DNA of 64,000 nt. It comes from Kitasatospora sp. MAP12-44 (GTDB lineage Bacteria; Actinomycetota; Actinomycetes; Streptomycetales; Streptomycetaceae). Location: the NCBI RefSeq assembly GCF_029892095.1, contig NZ_JARZAE010000004.1, forward strand, positions 1,364,001 to 1,428,000, given 5' to 3'. Positions 17,463 to 25,503 of this stretch are shown here, piece after piece; within the stretch, counting starts at the first letter, position 1; the number at the start of each line of letters is the position of its first letter. The position numbers and the translations under genes were made by a program. The notes under the pieces are model-generated. The model worked only from the letters and a program-made list of their open reading frames with translations, made no database searches and was not told the origin of the DNA.

Positions 17463-18365
17463 TCAAGAACGGCCTCCGGCCAGGCCGGAGAGCGCGACGT
17501 ACGCCTTCTCCCAACCGGGCAGCGAGACCCTGCCGCGCAGCACCGACTCCGGGTCGGCGGCGATCCGGCCGAGCAGGCGGTGGTAGATCCCCGCCATCGC
17601 GGCGGTGCAGGCGCGGCTGCGGCGGTCCAGCATCGGGAGCAGCCGCAGGCCCTCCTCGAAGTACCCCTGGGCACGCTCGGCCTGGAAGGCCACCAGGCCG
17701 GTGAAGTCGGCGCCCAGCGGCGGCGCGGGCAGCGCGAAGCCCTGCTCGCAGCCGAACCGGGCGAGGTCCTCGGACGGCAGGTAGGTCCGGCCGTTGACGG
17801 CGTCCTCGCGAAGGTCGCGCAGGATGTTGGTGAGCTGCAGGGCCAGGCCCAGGGTGTCGGCGTACTCGGCCCCGCGCTTGGGGTCCTCGCAGCCGTACAC
17901 GCCCAGCGAGAGCCGCCCGATCGAGCCCGCGACGCAGCGGCAGTAGACCTTGAGGTCCTCGAAGGTGGCGTACTCGGCGCCGCGCAGGTCCATCTCGACG
18001 CCGTCGATCAGCTCGTCGAAGGCGTCCAGCGGGATCGGGAAGCGCCGGGCCGCGTCGGCCAGCGCGACCTTGATCGGGTCGGTGTCCTCCTCGGTGACCT
18101 CGCCGGCCCGGACCTCGTCCAGCAGGGCGCGGGTGGCGCTCAGCTGCTCGGTCTTGCGCTCGGGGGGCAGTTCGCCGTCGCCGATGTCATCGACCCGGCG
18201 GGCCAGCGCGTAGAGCGCGGACATCGCCAGTCGCTTGGGCTCCGGGAGCAGCCGGATGCCGTAGCTGAAATTGCGGGCCTGCAGGGCGGTGACCGCCTCG
18301 CAGTACCGGTACGCCGCCATGACCTGCGCCGACGCCAGTGGTGATGCCGCCACTCGGGCGCTCAC
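17463..18365 (-). CDS. hpnD: presqualene diphosphate synthase
   Basis: Squalene/phytoene synthase family protein of 300 residues; HpnD joins two farnesyl diphosphates to presqualene diphosphate. The aspartate-rich motifs are RRVDDIGDGE and LTNILRDLREDAVNGRTYLP, with YCRCVAGSIGRL between them. The GTG start overlaps the hpnC stop as GTGA. The 103-base gap before hpnE shows no separate promoter that I can recognise. Confidence 0.93.
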   Translation of the reverse strand: MSARVAASPLASAQVMAAYRYCEAVTALQARNFSYGIRLLPEPKRLAMSALYALARRVDDIGDGELPPERKTEQLSATRALLDEVRAGEVTEEDTDPIKVALADAARRFPIPLDAFDELIDGVEMDLRGAEYATFEDLKVYCRCVAGSIGRLSLGVYGCEDPKRGAEYADTLGLALQLTNILRDLREDAVNGRTYLPSEDLARFGCEQGFALPAPPLGADFTGLVAFQAERAQGYFEEGLRLLPMLDRRSRACTAAMAGIYHRLLGRIAADPESVLRGRVSLPGWEKAYVALSGLAGGRS

Positions 18366-19297
18366 CTTCCCTTCGCGAAAATGGCCGCCGCCTTCAACGC
18401 GAGGCGGCGCTTGTCGGGCTTCGGCTGCTGGGCCAGGACGTCGTACCCGGCGGCCTCGATGGCCGTCAGGGCCGCGTAACCGCCCGCGGTGAATCCTGCC
18501 AGGAGCAGTCGGAGCCTTCCCCGAACCGTACCCACCAGCGGAGCGCCGCGGTCGAGCAGGGTCCGCGCCCGGGCCGCCTCGAAGGCCACCAGCTCACGCA
18601 CCCTGGGCGCGGCGGTGGGGGCGGCGAGGTCGTCCTCGGTGACGCCGAACCGCGCCATGTCCTCGGTGGGCAGGTAGATCCGGCCGCGGGCCAGGTCCTC
18701 CGCGACGTCCTGCAGGTGCTCGATCACCTGCAGCGCGCTGCAGACCTGGTCGGAGAGCTGCACGCGCTCCGGCGTCGAGACGTCGGCGATGGCCAGCACC
18801 AGGCGGCCGACCGGGTCGGCGGACAGTGTGCAGTAGCCGATCAGGTCCTCGAAGCTCGCGTAGCGGGCGACGGTCTGGTCCACCCGGTTCGCCTCGATCA
18901 GGCGGCGGAACGGATCGGGCGTGAGCGCGTGGCCGCCGACCAGCGGGACCAGGGCGCGCAGCAGCGGGTGATGCGGCTGCTCGGCCGTGGAACCGGGCAG
19001 CGCGGCCTCGAAGGCGCGGTCCAGGTCCCGCTCCAGGCCGTCCAGCAGACCCAGTCGGAAACTCACTTCATCGGACTGCTCCGAACGGGCGGCGGCACCC
19101 AGCAGCACGGCTGTCCCGGCCGGATCGGCCAGGTCCCCGTCCCCCGCGTCGTCGACCAGCCGGGCGAAACCGTAGACGGCCATCAGGTCGTCCCGCCAGG
19201 CGGCGGGCAGGAAAGCGGGAGCGACCGGGAAGTTCTCCCGGGCCGCCTTGTCCAGGGTGTCCCCCGCCGACCGGCTTTCTGAATGCGTCGAAGCCAT
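18362..19297 (-). CDS. hpnC: hydroxysqualene synthase
   Basis: Squalene/phytoene synthase family protein of 311 residues, first gene of the hopanoid operon. HpnC converts presqualene diphosphate to hydroxysqualene. Motifs are FARLVDDAGDGD, YCTLSADPVGRLVL and VIEHLQDVAEDLARGRIYLP. ATG at 19297 has GGGGGAG 11 bases upstream; a GTG at 19309 lies against that same site and is less likely. The promoter of the whole operon should lie in the 244 bases before the exporter genes. Confidence 0.92.
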   Translation of the reverse strand: MASTHSESRSAGDTLDKAARENFPVAPAFLPAAWRDDLMAVYGFARLVDDAGDGDLADPAGTAVLLGAAARSEQSDEVSFRLGLLDGLERDLDRAFEAALPGSTAEQPHHPLLRALVPLVGGHALTPDPFRRLIEANRVDQTVARYASFEDLIGYCTLSADPVGRLVLAIADVSTPERVQLSDQVCSALQVIEHLQDVAEDLARGRIYLPTEDMARFGVTEDDLAAPTAAPRVRELVAFEAARARTLLDRGAPLVGTVRGRLRLLLAGFTAGGYAALTAIEAAGYDVLAQQPKPDKRRLALKAAAIFAKGR

Positions 19298-19481
19298 TGG
19301 AACCGTCACTCCCCCGTTCTACACCGCTGTTGACCATGAAACCGATTCGGACACGCGCCCCCGAGCCGTGCACCCGCAGCAGCGGGCCCGACGGCTTCGG
19401 GCCCAGCCTGCCAGCCGTGGCAGCGTGCTGGAAGACCGGGTCCCGGCGCGCCGGGGGTGCTCACCCGCGCGGCGCACACGG

Positions 19482-19525
19482 CAGGGCCGGTGCCCGGGAC
19501 GCCTCGCGTCCGGACACCGGCCCTG
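19482..19525 (-). terminator. terminator between the exporter operon and the hopanoid operon
   Basis: An 11-bp perfect stem CAGGGCCGGTG/CACCGGCCCTG is extended inward by a further near-perfect GC-rich stem. It sits just after the exporter ATPase stop codon and ahead of hpnC, separating two same-strand transcription units. Confidence 0.7.
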
Positions 19526-19541
19526 TCCCGCAGTGGGCGCC

Positions 19542-20363
19542 TCAGGGACGCTCGCCGCGCTCGTACATGCCGACCACCTCGTCGGTGGGGCCGTCCATGA
19601 TGAGCTCGCCGGTCTCGATCCAGATGGTCCGCTCGCAGGTGTCCCGGATCGCGTTGTTGTTGTGGCTGACCAGGAAGACCGTGCCGGCCTCCTTGCGCAG
19701 CTCGCGGATCCGGGCCTCGCTGCGGCGCTGGAACGCCTGGTCGCCGGTGGAGAGCGCCTCGTCGATCAGCAGCACGTCGTGCGTCTTGGCCGCCGCGATG
19801 GAGAACCGCAGGCGGGCCGCCATGCCGGACGAGTAGGTGCGCATCGGCAGGTTGATGAACTCGCCCTTCTCGTTGATGCCCGAGAAGTCGACGATCTCCT
19901 GGTAGCGCGCCTTGACCTCGGCCGGGGACATCCCCATCGCGAGGCAGCCGAGCACCACGTTGCGCTCACCGGTGAGGTCGTCCATCAGCGCCGCGTTCAC
20001 GCCCAGCAGCGAGGGCTGGCCGTCGGTGTAGATGCCGCCACGCTCGGTCGGCAGCAGGCCGGCGATCGCGGAGAGCATCGTGGACTTGCCCGAGCCGTTG
20101 GAACCGATCAGGCCGACGGCCTCGCCCTTGTAGGCCGTGAAGCTGATGCCGCGCACCGCGTGCACCTCGGTGATGGCGGGCGAGCGCTTCTTGGCGATCA
20201 GCCGGTTGAGCGCGGAGGTGGCGCTGCCCTTGCCGGCCGCGGCGCCGTGCACCTTGTAGACGATGTGCACATCGTCCACGACGACGGTGGGGATGCGGTG
20301 CTGCTTGGCGTTGGCGACTGCCTGGGCGTCGCGCGCCGCACGGTCGGTGATGGTCTCAGCCAC
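19542..20363 (-). CDS. ABC transporter ATPase, polysaccharide/teichoic-acid exporter type (TagH/Wzt-like)
   Basis: A 273-residue ATPase of the ABC-2 exporter class. Walker A is GLIGSNGSGKSTMLSAIAG, the signature is RTYSSGMAARLRFS, Walker B is VLLIDEALSTGD and the switch histidine is in VFLVSHN. The signature SSGM and the ST-GD segment are typical of polysaccharide exporters. It lacks the extra C-terminal substrate-binding domain of long Wzt proteins. GTG at 20363 has GGAGGAG 8 bases upstream and overlaps the permease stop by 8 bases. It powers export of the product of the upstream genes. Confidence 0.93.
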   Translation of the reverse strand: MAETITDRAARDAQAVANAKQHRIPTVVVDDVHIVYKVHGAAAGKGSATSALNRLIAKKRSPAITEVHAVRGISFTAYKGEAVGLIGSNGSGKSTMLSAIAGLLPTERGGIYTDGQPSLLGVNAALMDDLTGERNVVLGCLAMGMSPAEVKARYQEIVDFSGINEKGEFINLPMRTYSSGMAARLRFSIAAAKTHDVLLIDEALSTGDQAFQRRSEARIRELRKEAGTVFLVSHNNNAIRDTCERTIWIETGELIMDGPTDEVVGMYERGERP

Positions 20364-21288
20364 GGCCGTACTCCTCCTCGGACTTCCAGAAGTAGACATA
20401 CCCCAGAACGAACAGCACCACGGCCCAGCCGGCGGCGTAGTACCAGAGGTGGTGTCCGAGCGACTGGTGGTTGTGCGTGCTGGGGCTGTAGACGGACGGC
20501 AGCAGCGCGTTCCGGACCAGCTCCATGTACACCGAGGCCGGGTTTATCGTCATGATCAGCTTGACGTACGACGGCCAGCGGGCGCTGTTGCCCGAGATGC
20601 TGTACATCACGCCGGAGAGGTACATCCAGGTCCGCAGGATGAACGGCATGAGCTGGGACATGTCACTGGTCTTGGAGCCGATCCGGGCCATGATCAGCGA
20701 CAGGCCGGTGTTGAACGCCGCCTGCATGATCAGAATCGGGATGACCAGCAGCCAGCTGGCGCTTATCGGCATGCCGAAGCCGAGCACGATGGCGACCAGC
20801 ACGACCATCGAGATCAGCAGCTGCTGGAGCTGGATCACGGTGAAGGCGATCGGCAGGCAGGCCCGCGGGAAGTGCAGCGCCCGGATCAGCCAGAGGTTGT
20901 CCGAGATGGCCCGGGTGCCGGACTGCACAGCGCTCTGGGTGAACTGGAAGATGAACACACCGGTGCAGAGCCACGGAATGTAGTGCGGCACCTTGTTGCC
21001 GGCCAGGATCAGACCGAAGACCAGGTAGAACACGGCGCAGTTCAGCAGCGGAGTCACGACCTGCCAGACCTGGCCCAGCTTCGCCGTGGTGTACTGCGCG
21101 ACCAGGCGGGCGGTCGCGAAGGCCACGATGAAGTGCCGGCGCTGCCAGAGCTGCTTGGTGTAGGCCACCAGTCCGGGCCGGGCGCCGCTGACCTTCAGCC
21201 CGTACTTGTCCGCGAGCTGCTTCTGGCTCAGTCCGGCATCAACACCTCCCGGGGCGGAGAGGTTGATCGTTTCACTCACTGTCGACAC
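20356..21288 (-). CDS. ABC-2 type transporter permease (TagG/Wzm-like)
   Basis: Integral membrane subunit of 310 residues with about six transmembrane helices between residues 75 and 300 and a cytoplasmic N-terminal amphipathic stretch (RRHFIVAFATARLVAQYTTA), as in polysaccharide exporters. It pairs with the overlapping ATPase gene. The start is GTG at 21288 preceded by GAAGGAC. The substrate is probably a lipid-linked or soluble polyol-phosphate glycoconjugate made by the four genes upstream; that is inference from context. Confidence 0.92.
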   Translation of the reverse strand: MSTVSETINLSAPGGVDAGLSQKQLADKYGLKVSGARPGLVAYTKQLWQRRHFIVAFATARLVAQYTTAKLGQVWQVVTPLLNCAVFYLVFGLILAGNKVPHYIPWLCTGVFIFQFTQSAVQSGTRAISDNLWLIRALHFPRACLPIAFTVIQLQQLLISMVVLVAIVLGFGMPISASWLLVIPILIMQAAFNTGLSLIMARIGSKTSDMSQLMPFILRTWMYLSGVMYSISGNSARWPSYVKLIMTINPASVYMELVRNALLPSVYSPSTHNHQSLGHHLWYYAAGWAVVLFVLGYVYFWKSEEEYGRG

Positions 21289-21424
21289 ATTCGTCCTTCA
21301 CGGATTCGGAAGTCCGGCTGCTGGCCGGGGGCAGGCGCCGGTCTTTCGACTGGAAGATCCCTGCGGATCACGGGGGAGGTTTGGCCGACGGGAAGCCTGT
21401 ACAGGATCCCGTCAGCCGGTGCGA

Positions 21425-22348
21425 TCAGATGACCGGCGGTCTGCCCAACCGGGTCAATCGCCATACAGTACGCCATCGCATGGGCCGTCGCTCACCGCAT
21501 GGTGTACGCCAACCCGCCCGGAAACCCGCCCACCAGGCCTTGAAAGCCGACCCCGAGGGACGGCGGGCGAGAGTGAGCAGCAACCAGGTGCACAGATAGA
21601 GAGGCACCAACAGGGCCGGAAGGTTCCGTCGGGCGAGCCACACCCGGTTGCGGGCCACATTGTGGAAGTACGTGGCGTGCCGGGCGGGCGAGGTGGCGGG
21701 GTGGTGCAGCACGATGTCGGCGCGGTAGTCGATCGACCAGCCGGCGTCCAGTGCCCGCCACGCGAGGTCGGTCTCCTCGTGCGCGTAGAAGAACTCCGCG
21801 GGCAGCTGGCCGGCCTGCTCGAACACCGCGGTCCGCACGGCACTGGCCCCGCCCAGGAAGGTGGTCACCCGCGACGAGTGCAGCGGCTCGCCGGCCCGCA
21901 GCCGCGGGACGTGCCGGCGCTGGGTCTCGCCGGTCTCGGGGTCGGCGATCCGGAAGCTGACGATGCCCAGGCCCGGATCGGCGGTGAAGGCCTCGCGCAG
22001 CAGGCGGGCCGAGTCCAGGTTGGGCAGCAGCCCGTCGTCGTCCAGGAAGAGCACCGCGTCGACGTCCCGGCCGTTGGGGCCGAAGAGCTCGATGCCGACG
22101 TTGCGGCCACCCGGGATGCCGAGGTTCTCCGGCAGCTCGACGGTGCGTACATCGCTGGGCAGCGGCGGCAGCGGGGCGCCGTTGCCGACCACGGCGAGCT
22201 CGACGTCCGGGCCCTCCTGGTCGATCACGGAGTCGATCAGGGCGTTCAGCTCGTCCGGGCGGTTGCCCATCGTGATGATGACCGCGCCGAGCCGGAACCC
22301 GTCGGCGCTGGTGGCGGCCTGCTCCGCGGTCGGAGCCTGCTCGGTCAT
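21425..22348 (-). CDS. GT2 family glycosyltransferase
   Basis: A 307-residue family 2 glycosyltransferase of the rhamnosyl/galactosyl type. The nucleotide-binding start is VIITMGNRPDEL, the metal site LFLDDDGLLPN, followed by LGGASAVRTAVFEQAG and HEETDLAWRALDAGW (ED-like catalytic site). A hydrophobic C-terminal segment (LLVPLYLCTWLLLTLA) suggests membrane association. The ATG overlaps the preceding gene in ATGA, so it is made with the CDP-alcohol phosphotransferase. Donor and acceptor are unknown. Confidence 0.9.
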   Translation of the reverse strand: MTEQAPTAEQAATSADGFRLGAVIITMGNRPDELNALIDSVIDQEGPDVELAVVGNGAPLPPLPSDVRTVELPENLGIPGGRNVGIELFGPNGRDVDAVLFLDDDGLLPNLDSARLLREAFTADPGLGIVSFRIADPETGETQRRHVPRLRAGEPLHSSRVTTFLGGASAVRTAVFEQAGQLPAEFFYAHEETDLAWRALDAGWSIDYRADIVLHHPATSPARHATYFHNVARNRVWLARRNLPALLVPLYLCTWLLLTLARRPSGSAFKAWWAGFRAGWRTPCGERRPMRWRTVWRLTRLGRPPVI

Positions 22349-23205
22349 CGCAGCCTGCTGGAGAGGACGATGCTGAGCAGGTGGAGGACGGTCTGCAGCA
22401 TGGCGATGGCCGCCAGCACGACGACCGCGAGCCGGGTGAAGAAGAGGTCGCCGTGGACCTGGTCGGCGATGCCGGCGGCGAGCAGGAAGAGCGAGCACTC
22501 GACCGCGCCGACCAGCCGGTGGAACTTCAGGAAGGCCGCCGCCTTGCGGGCCTTGGCGACCCCCGCGGCCCGCGGCACCGCGGCGCTGTCCTCGACGGCG
22601 GTCATCCCGCTGCGGGCCCTGGCCACGTCCACCAGGTCGGTCTCCGACTTGATCAGGATCGCACCGAGCGCCGCCAGCGTGCCGAGGAAGGCCCACTCCC
22701 AGTGCGAGCTGCTGCCGTGCTTGTGCAGCAGGTCGGCGGCCCGCAGGCCGGCGCCGGTGAGCAGCGCCGCCTCGGACATGTAGTGGCCGACCCGGTCCAG
22801 GTACACGCCGGTCAGCGAGGTCTGCCGGCGCCAGCGGGCCACCTCGCCGTCCACGCAGTCGAGCAGCAGGTAGAGCTGGATCAGCAGCGCTCCGGCGATC
22901 GCTCCCGCGAGGCCCGGGATCACCAGGGCGGCCCCGGCCAGCACACCCGTGAACATCATCAGGTAGGTCAGGCCGTTGGGCGTGATCGCGGTGACCGTCG
23001 AGAGGACGCGGGTGATTCTCAGCGAGATCCGCCGCATGTAGAGCCGGCCCGCCCAGTGCTCGGCACTGCGGCGCTGGAGCATGCCCTCGGGGTGGATGAC
23101 GGCGCGCAGCTCCTCGATCGAGGGGCGGACCGTGAGGTCGACCGCGGGACGTTCGGTGGGGCGTTCGGCGGCCTGGTGGGGCTCAGCTGTTGACGGCTTG
23201 GACAT
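22345..23205 (-). CDS. CDP-alcohol phosphatidyltransferase family protein with altered last active-site residue
   Basis: Membrane enzyme of 286 residues that transfers a phospho-alcohol from CDP-alcohol to an acceptor. The signature DxxDGxxARx8GxxxDxxxD reads LDCVDGEVAR ... GVYLDRVGHY: the first three aspartates are kept but the fourth, the proposed catalytic base, is histidine. About six hydrophobic segments follow residue 75. ATG at 23205 overlaps the dehydrogenase gene by 23 bases. Together with the nucleotidyltransferase and the dehydrogenase it suggests formation of a phosphodiester between two polyols. Confidence 0.88.
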   Translation of the reverse strand: MSKPSTAEPHQAAERPTERPAVDLTVRPSIEELRAVIHPEGMLQRRSAEHWAGRLYMRRISLRITRVLSTVTAITPNGLTYLMMFTGVLAGAALVIPGLAGAIAGALLIQLYLLLDCVDGEVARWRRQTSLTGVYLDRVGHYMSEAALLTGAGLRAADLLHKHGSSSHWEWAFLGTLAALGAILIKSETDLVDVARARSGMTAVEDSAAVPRAAGVAKARKAAAFLKFHRLVGAVECSLFLLAAGIADQVHGDLFFTRLAVVVLAAIAMLQTVLHLLSIVLSSRLR

Positions 23206-24244
23206 AGTCGGCGTACGCGTCCCTGATCGCTGAAGGGGAGAGGTCGAGGTGCTCAAGGATGGTGAAGCGGCCCGGGCGGGTATTCGGAGCGTAGTGCACC
23301 GCCTGGGTGAATTCCGCCTCGGTGAAACCGATCTGATCAGCGGTCACCGGCAGCCCGTGGGCGGTCAGGCGATCGACGATCAGGGCGGTCAACTCGCGCT
23401 CGCCCCGCAGGAAGCTCGCGAAGGCGGCACCGAGGCCGACCTGCTCGCCGTGCTGGGCGGAACGCTTGGGATACAGCACATCCAGGGCGTGCGAGATCTC
23501 GTGGCAGGCACCCGACGAAGGTCGTGTACTGCCTGCGATGTTCATCGCGATGCCGGACAGTACCAGGGCTTCGGCCAGCGCCGTCAGGAGGTCTGGATCT
23601 TCCAGGGTCCCCGGGTGGCGCAGCAGGTTCTCACCGGCCGAGCGGGCCATCGCGACCGCCAGCCCGTCCACCGGTTCACCGGTCTCCCGGTGTGAGAGTT
23701 CCCAGTCGGCACAGGCCGAGATGTTGGAGATCACGTCGCCTATGCCGGCCGCCACGAATCGCCTCGGGGCCTTCTGGATCACGTCCAGGTCGACCACGAT
23801 GCCGATCGGGCCGGGTACGCCGTAGGAACCGCGCCCCGCGTCGTTGTCGAGAGTCGACACAGGGGAGCAGATGCCGTCGTGGGCCAGGTTGGTGGCCACG
23901 GCGACCACGGGCAGCCCGACACGCGCGGCGGCGTACTTGGCGGCGTCGATGATCTTACCGCCCCCCATGCCGACCAGGACGTCGTAGTGCCCGCCCCGCA
24001 TCGCCTCCGCGAGCCGGACCGCGCCGTCCAACGTGCCGTCGCCGGCCTCGTACCAGTCGGCGCCCGGCAGTTGCGGCTCCAGGCGCTCGCGCAGCACCGT
24101 GCCGGAGCCGTTGCTGATCGCCACCGCGATCCGGCCGGCGCTGGAGAGCCGCTGGTCGGCGAGGATGCCGGCCAGCGAGTCCAGCGCACCCCGGCGGACC
24201 TCGACGAAGAGCGGCGAGGGGATCAGCCGGGTCAGTACTGGCAC
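23183..24244 (-). CDS. sn-glycerol-1-phosphate dehydrogenase-like, iron-containing alcohol dehydrogenase superfamily
   Basis: A 353-residue enzyme of the archaeal G1P dehydrogenase/AraM group. The NAD site is GMGGGKIIDAAKYAA. Metal ligands are the Asp of NLAHDGICS, the His of CHEISHALD and the His of QHGEQVG; GIGDVISN is also characteristic. It should reduce dihydroxyacetone phosphate, or a related keto-polyol phosphate, to sn-glycerol 1-phosphate. The GTG start overlaps the nucleotidyltransferase end by 13 bases. The enantiomer made cannot be proven from the sequence. Confidence 0.88.
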   Translation of the reverse strand: MPVLTRLIPSPLFVEVRRGALDSLAGILADQRLSSAGRIAVAISNGSGTVLRERLEPQLPGADWYEAGDGTLDGAVRLAEAMRGGHYDVLVGMGGGKIIDAAKYAAARVGLPVVAVATNLAHDGICSPVSTLDNDAGRGSYGVPGPIGIVVDLDVIQKAPRRFVAAGIGDVISNISACADWELSHRETGEPVDGLAVAMARSAGENLLRHPGTLEDPDLLTALAEALVLSGIAMNIAGSTRPSSGACHEISHALDVLYPKRSAQHGEQVGLGAAFASFLRGERELTALIVDRLTAHGLPVTADQIGFTEAEFTQAVHYAPNTRPGRFTILEHLDLSPSAIRDAYADYVQAVNS

Positions 24245-24987
24245 GCGATCTCCCGGGCCTTGGCCAGGTCCTCGTGGTTGTCGACCTCGACCCAGGAGAC
24301 GTCGCCGATCGGCTGCACGTCGATCCGCAGGCCGCGGTCGGCCATCTCCTGGTAGCCGTCCTCGTAGTAGAGCTGCGGGTCGCGCTCGAAGGTGGTGCGC
24401 AGCGCGTCGGTGAGGTCGGCGGCGGCGGAGGGGTTGATCACCGTGAGGCCGATGTACTCGCCGGTGGCGTCCGCCGGTTCCATCAGCTTGGTGATCCGGC
24501 GCACCCCGGTGGTGGGGTCGACGATGACCTTCATCTCCTCGTCGGCCAGCTTCTTGACCGTGTCCAGCGCGAGCAGGATGCCCGGGGCACGGCCCTCGGC
24601 GATCAGCCGGTCGTTGCCGTCCAGCATGGTGCGCTGCACCGAGGCCGGGTGCACGGTGTCGCCGTTGGCGAGCAGCAGGCCCTGGCCGAAGAGCTCGCGG
24701 GCGCACCAGAGGGAGTAGGCGTTGTTCCACTCCTCGGCCTTGTCGTTCTCGACCAGGGTGAGCTTGACCCCGTACTTCTGCTCCAGCGCGTCCTTGCGGT
24801 CGTAGACGGCCTCCTTGCGGTAGCCGACCACGATCGCGGCCTCGCGCAGGCCGACCTCGGCGAAGTTGCCGAGCGTGAGGTCCAGCACGGTCTTCTCGCC
24901 GTCCACGGGGACCAACGCCTTGGGGAGGGTGTCGGTGTACGGGCGGAGCCGGCGGCCGGCTCCGGCCGCCAGAACGAGGCCGATCAT
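24232..24987 (-). CDS. sugar-phosphate/phospho-alcohol nucleotidyltransferase (LicC/IPCT-like)
   Basis: A 251-residue nucleotidyltransferase. The signature MIGLVLAAGAGRRLRPYTDT with PKALVPV binds the NTP, and the metal aspartate is in LLLANGDTVH. The size and NTP site fit phosphocholine or inositol-phosphate cytidylyltransferases, so a CDP-activated alcohol is the likely product, feeding the CDP-alcohol phosphotransferase two genes downstream. ATG at 24987 has AGGAG 8 bases upstream. The same frame stays open for 1.2 kb upstream; part of that appears to be a relic, not an N-terminal extension. Confidence 0.88.
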   Translation of the reverse strand: MIGLVLAAGAGRRLRPYTDTLPKALVPVDGEKTVLDLTLGNFAEVGLREAAIVVGYRKEAVYDRKDALEQKYGVKLTLVENDKAEEWNNAYSLWCARELFGQGLLLANGDTVHPASVQRTMLDGNDRLIAEGRAPGILLALDTVKKLADEEMKVIVDPTTGVRRITKLMEPADATGEYIGLTVINPSAAADLTDALRTTFERDPQLYYEDGYQEMADRGLRIDVQPIGDVSWVEVDNHEDLAKAREIACQY

Positions 24988-25081
24988 GCGGGGTCTCCTG
25001 ATTCGTCGGGTGCGTCGGACGGGGCGGGTGGGGCGGTGCTGCGGTGCTGCGGTGCGCTGTGTGTGCTGGGTCGTGCGGCGG

Positions 25082-25136
25082 TGTGCTGGGCGCGCTGGGT
25101 TGTGCTGGGTGCGCTGGGTTGTGCTGGGTGCGCTGG
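25082..25136. repeat. 19-bp tandem repeat, just under three copies
   Basis: The unit TGTGCTGGGTGCGCTGGGT occurs at 25082-25100 (one mismatch), 25101-25119 and 25120-25136 (partial). Further degenerate GTGCTGCGG units precede it from about 25036. The period is not a multiple of three, so the array does not keep a reading frame. Confidence 0.8.
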
Positions 25137-25215
25137 TCCGGTCGTGCCGGTCAGCAGGCATCGGGGCCCCCGCCCGCCCGACGTCCGGCCTCCCGGGCCC
25201 GCTGCGCGGGCGGTC

Positions 25216-25350
25216 GTCGTGTCGTATGCGATGGTAGGCGACGGCCGCGACCAGCCCGAACGCCGCCCGTACTGGCGGGAGCCGGGCCAGTGGGCCCAGT
25301 AGCACGGACACCGCTGACACCGTGGCCAGTGCGGCGAATCCCTCCAGCCG
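25216..25350 (-). pseudogene. relic of a DUF5941-like CDP-alcohol phosphotransferase C-terminus
   Basis: About 45 codons on the minus strand keep coding composition and encode a transmembrane-like stretch ending in AAFGLVAAVAYH. That string matches, from memory, the C-terminal part of the long DUF5941/CDP-alcohol phosphotransferase protein found at this place in related Streptomyces loci. There is no start codon, no N-terminal catalytic part and no following domain. The frame runs without stop into the nucleotidyltransferase gene. I read it as the remains of a deleted gene; the match is recalled, not searched. Confidence 0.4.
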
Positions 25351-25503
25351 GTGCGGCCATACGGCAGACTGGGTCGCCGACGCCCACCGGTGCGCGGAGC
25401 AGCTCGCACCGACGGGCGTTCTGCCGTCCGCTGGACCGGGGGGGCCGTCTCGGGTGGCCCACCCGGGTGGCGGCGCCGGTCCCCGTGCCGAAAGAGGCGC
25501 CCT

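Larger units (their letters stand above)
24988..25503. other. spacer between nucleotidyltransferase and idi with repeats and a gene relic
   Basis: No intact gene is seen in these 516 bases. They contain a low-complexity tandem repeat (25082-25136) and a short stretch of minus-strand coding character (25216-25350), both listed separately. The remainder should hold the divergent promoters of idi and of the nucleotidyltransferase operon, but none is clear by eye. Confidence 0.5.
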
